From contig JBKECC010000075.1 of NCBI GenBank assembly GCA_047974135.1, positions 1 through 5,717 of the forward strand: 5,717 bases of DNA, written 5' to 3'. The notes beneath the pieces were generated by a model, which saw only the letters and a program-made list of their open reading frames with translations, did not search any database and had not been told where the DNA came from. Both the position numbers and the translations under genes were made by a program. Below, in pieces: positions 5,353 through 5,717 of this stretch (position 1 is its first letter; every line of letters begins with the position of its first letter). The stretch comes from JAIRQK01 sp047974135. Lineage in GTDB: Bacteria > Campylobacterota > Campylobacteria > Campylobacterales > Campylobacteraceae.

Positions 5353-5717
5353 TAATTGTTTTCTTCCATTTCTATCCATTTTAGACCAATTCTAACTGCG
5401 TTTGTTGCGGCTCCAACGCGGATTTGGTCAGCAACGCACCAAAGGTGTAAGATATTGTCTTCATTTATATCTTTTCTGATTCTTCCAACATAGGTAAAAT
5501 CTGTATCTGTTGCGATTGTAGGCATTGGGTATTTTTTGTTTGCAACATCATCAACCAAAACAACACTTGGAGCTTTTTCTAAAACCCTTCTTGCTTCTGC
5601 AACGTTTACATCTTTTTCAAAGTGTATAGTAATCGCTTCAGAGTGAGAACGCATAACAGGAACTCTTACACAAGTCGCGCTTATTTGCATTTTTTTGCTC
5701 ATGATTTTTTGAGTCTC
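5352..5717 (-). CDS. asd: Aspartate-semialdehyde dehydrogenase, C-terminal part (5' end outside window)
   Basis: The reading frame is open to the right edge, so the visible 121 codons are the C-terminal third of a longer gene; the ATG at 5702 is internal because five codons (ETQKI) precede it in frame. The enzyme reduces aspartyl phosphate to aspartate semialdehyde with NADPH in the cytoplasm, at the branch point to lysine/diaminopimelate, threonine and methionine. The visible part carries the family's substrate-binding and catalytic segment CVRVPVMRSHSEA: the Arg of RVPV and the His seven residues later have the same spacing as Arg267 and His274 of the E. coli enzyme. The end, DQIRVGAATNAVRIG, matches the C-terminal helix that normally reads D(N/Q)xRxGAAxNAVxI. 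The catalytic Cys region and the NADP-binding domain lie outside the window. The TAA stop shares its last base with the ATG of the next gene, suggesting translational coupling. Confidence 0.93.
   Translation of the reverse strand, partial: ETQKIMSKKMQISATCVRVPVMRSHSEAITIHFEKDVNVAEARRVLEKAPSVVLVDDVANKKYPMPTIATDTDFTYVGRIRKDINEDNILHLWCVADQIRVGAATNAVRIGLKWIEMEENN

Noticed and set aside
5352..5379. Upstream ATG at 5379 as start of the UPF0114 gene
   Set aside because: It would overlap asd by 28 bases, lacks a good ribosome binding site and adds residues beyond the family's usual N-terminus; the ATG at 5352 fits better.

Overview
The window is AT-rich bacterial DNA in which every recognisable gene lies on the minus strand. 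Protein sequences, compact A+T-rich gaps and the gene set suggest a member of the Campylobacterota (Epsilonproteobacteria), most likely Sulfurimonas or a close relative. That placement is inference from overall resemblance; no database search was run.

In the direction of transcription (right to left) the first block is tightly packed: the 3' part of asd (aspartate-semialdehyde dehydrogenase, entering from beyond the right edge), a four-helix UPF0114/YqhA-type membrane protein whose ATG overlaps the asd stop, hemE (uroporphyrinogen decarboxylase) whose ATG directly follows the preceding stop, and a radical SAM protein of the TYW1-like COG0731 type after a 25-base gap. These four genes look like one transcription unit. 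Next comes tRNA-Asn(GUU), with its own near-consensus promoter and an encoded CCA. A Y-family DNA polymerase (dinB-like, GTG start) follows, with an approximately 50-residue insertion in its catalytic domain. Last is a DUF475/TerC-superfamily membrane protein with a TTG start whose ribosome binding site lies at the edge of a 21-base inverted repeat.

The most unusual signal is not a gene. The palindrome TTTACATGTAAA, or a version with one changed end base, occurs seven times in 5.7 kb. There is at least one copy in every gap between genes that are not directly abutting, one copy inside dinB and one inside hemE. All seven ACATGT hexamers in the window are embedded in TTACATGTAA. The two coding copies are read in different frames, so the conserved unit is DNA and not a peptide. 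This resembles a highly iterated palindrome (such as HIP1 of cyanobacteria) or a genome-wide binding or modification site, and is the best candidate here for something undescribed.

The genes cover aspartate-family amino-acid synthesis, haem synthesis, translation, translesion DNA synthesis and an integral membrane protein probably linked to metal handling. They do not form one pathway. No CRISPR array, insertion sequence, phage gene or toxin-antitoxin pair was seen.
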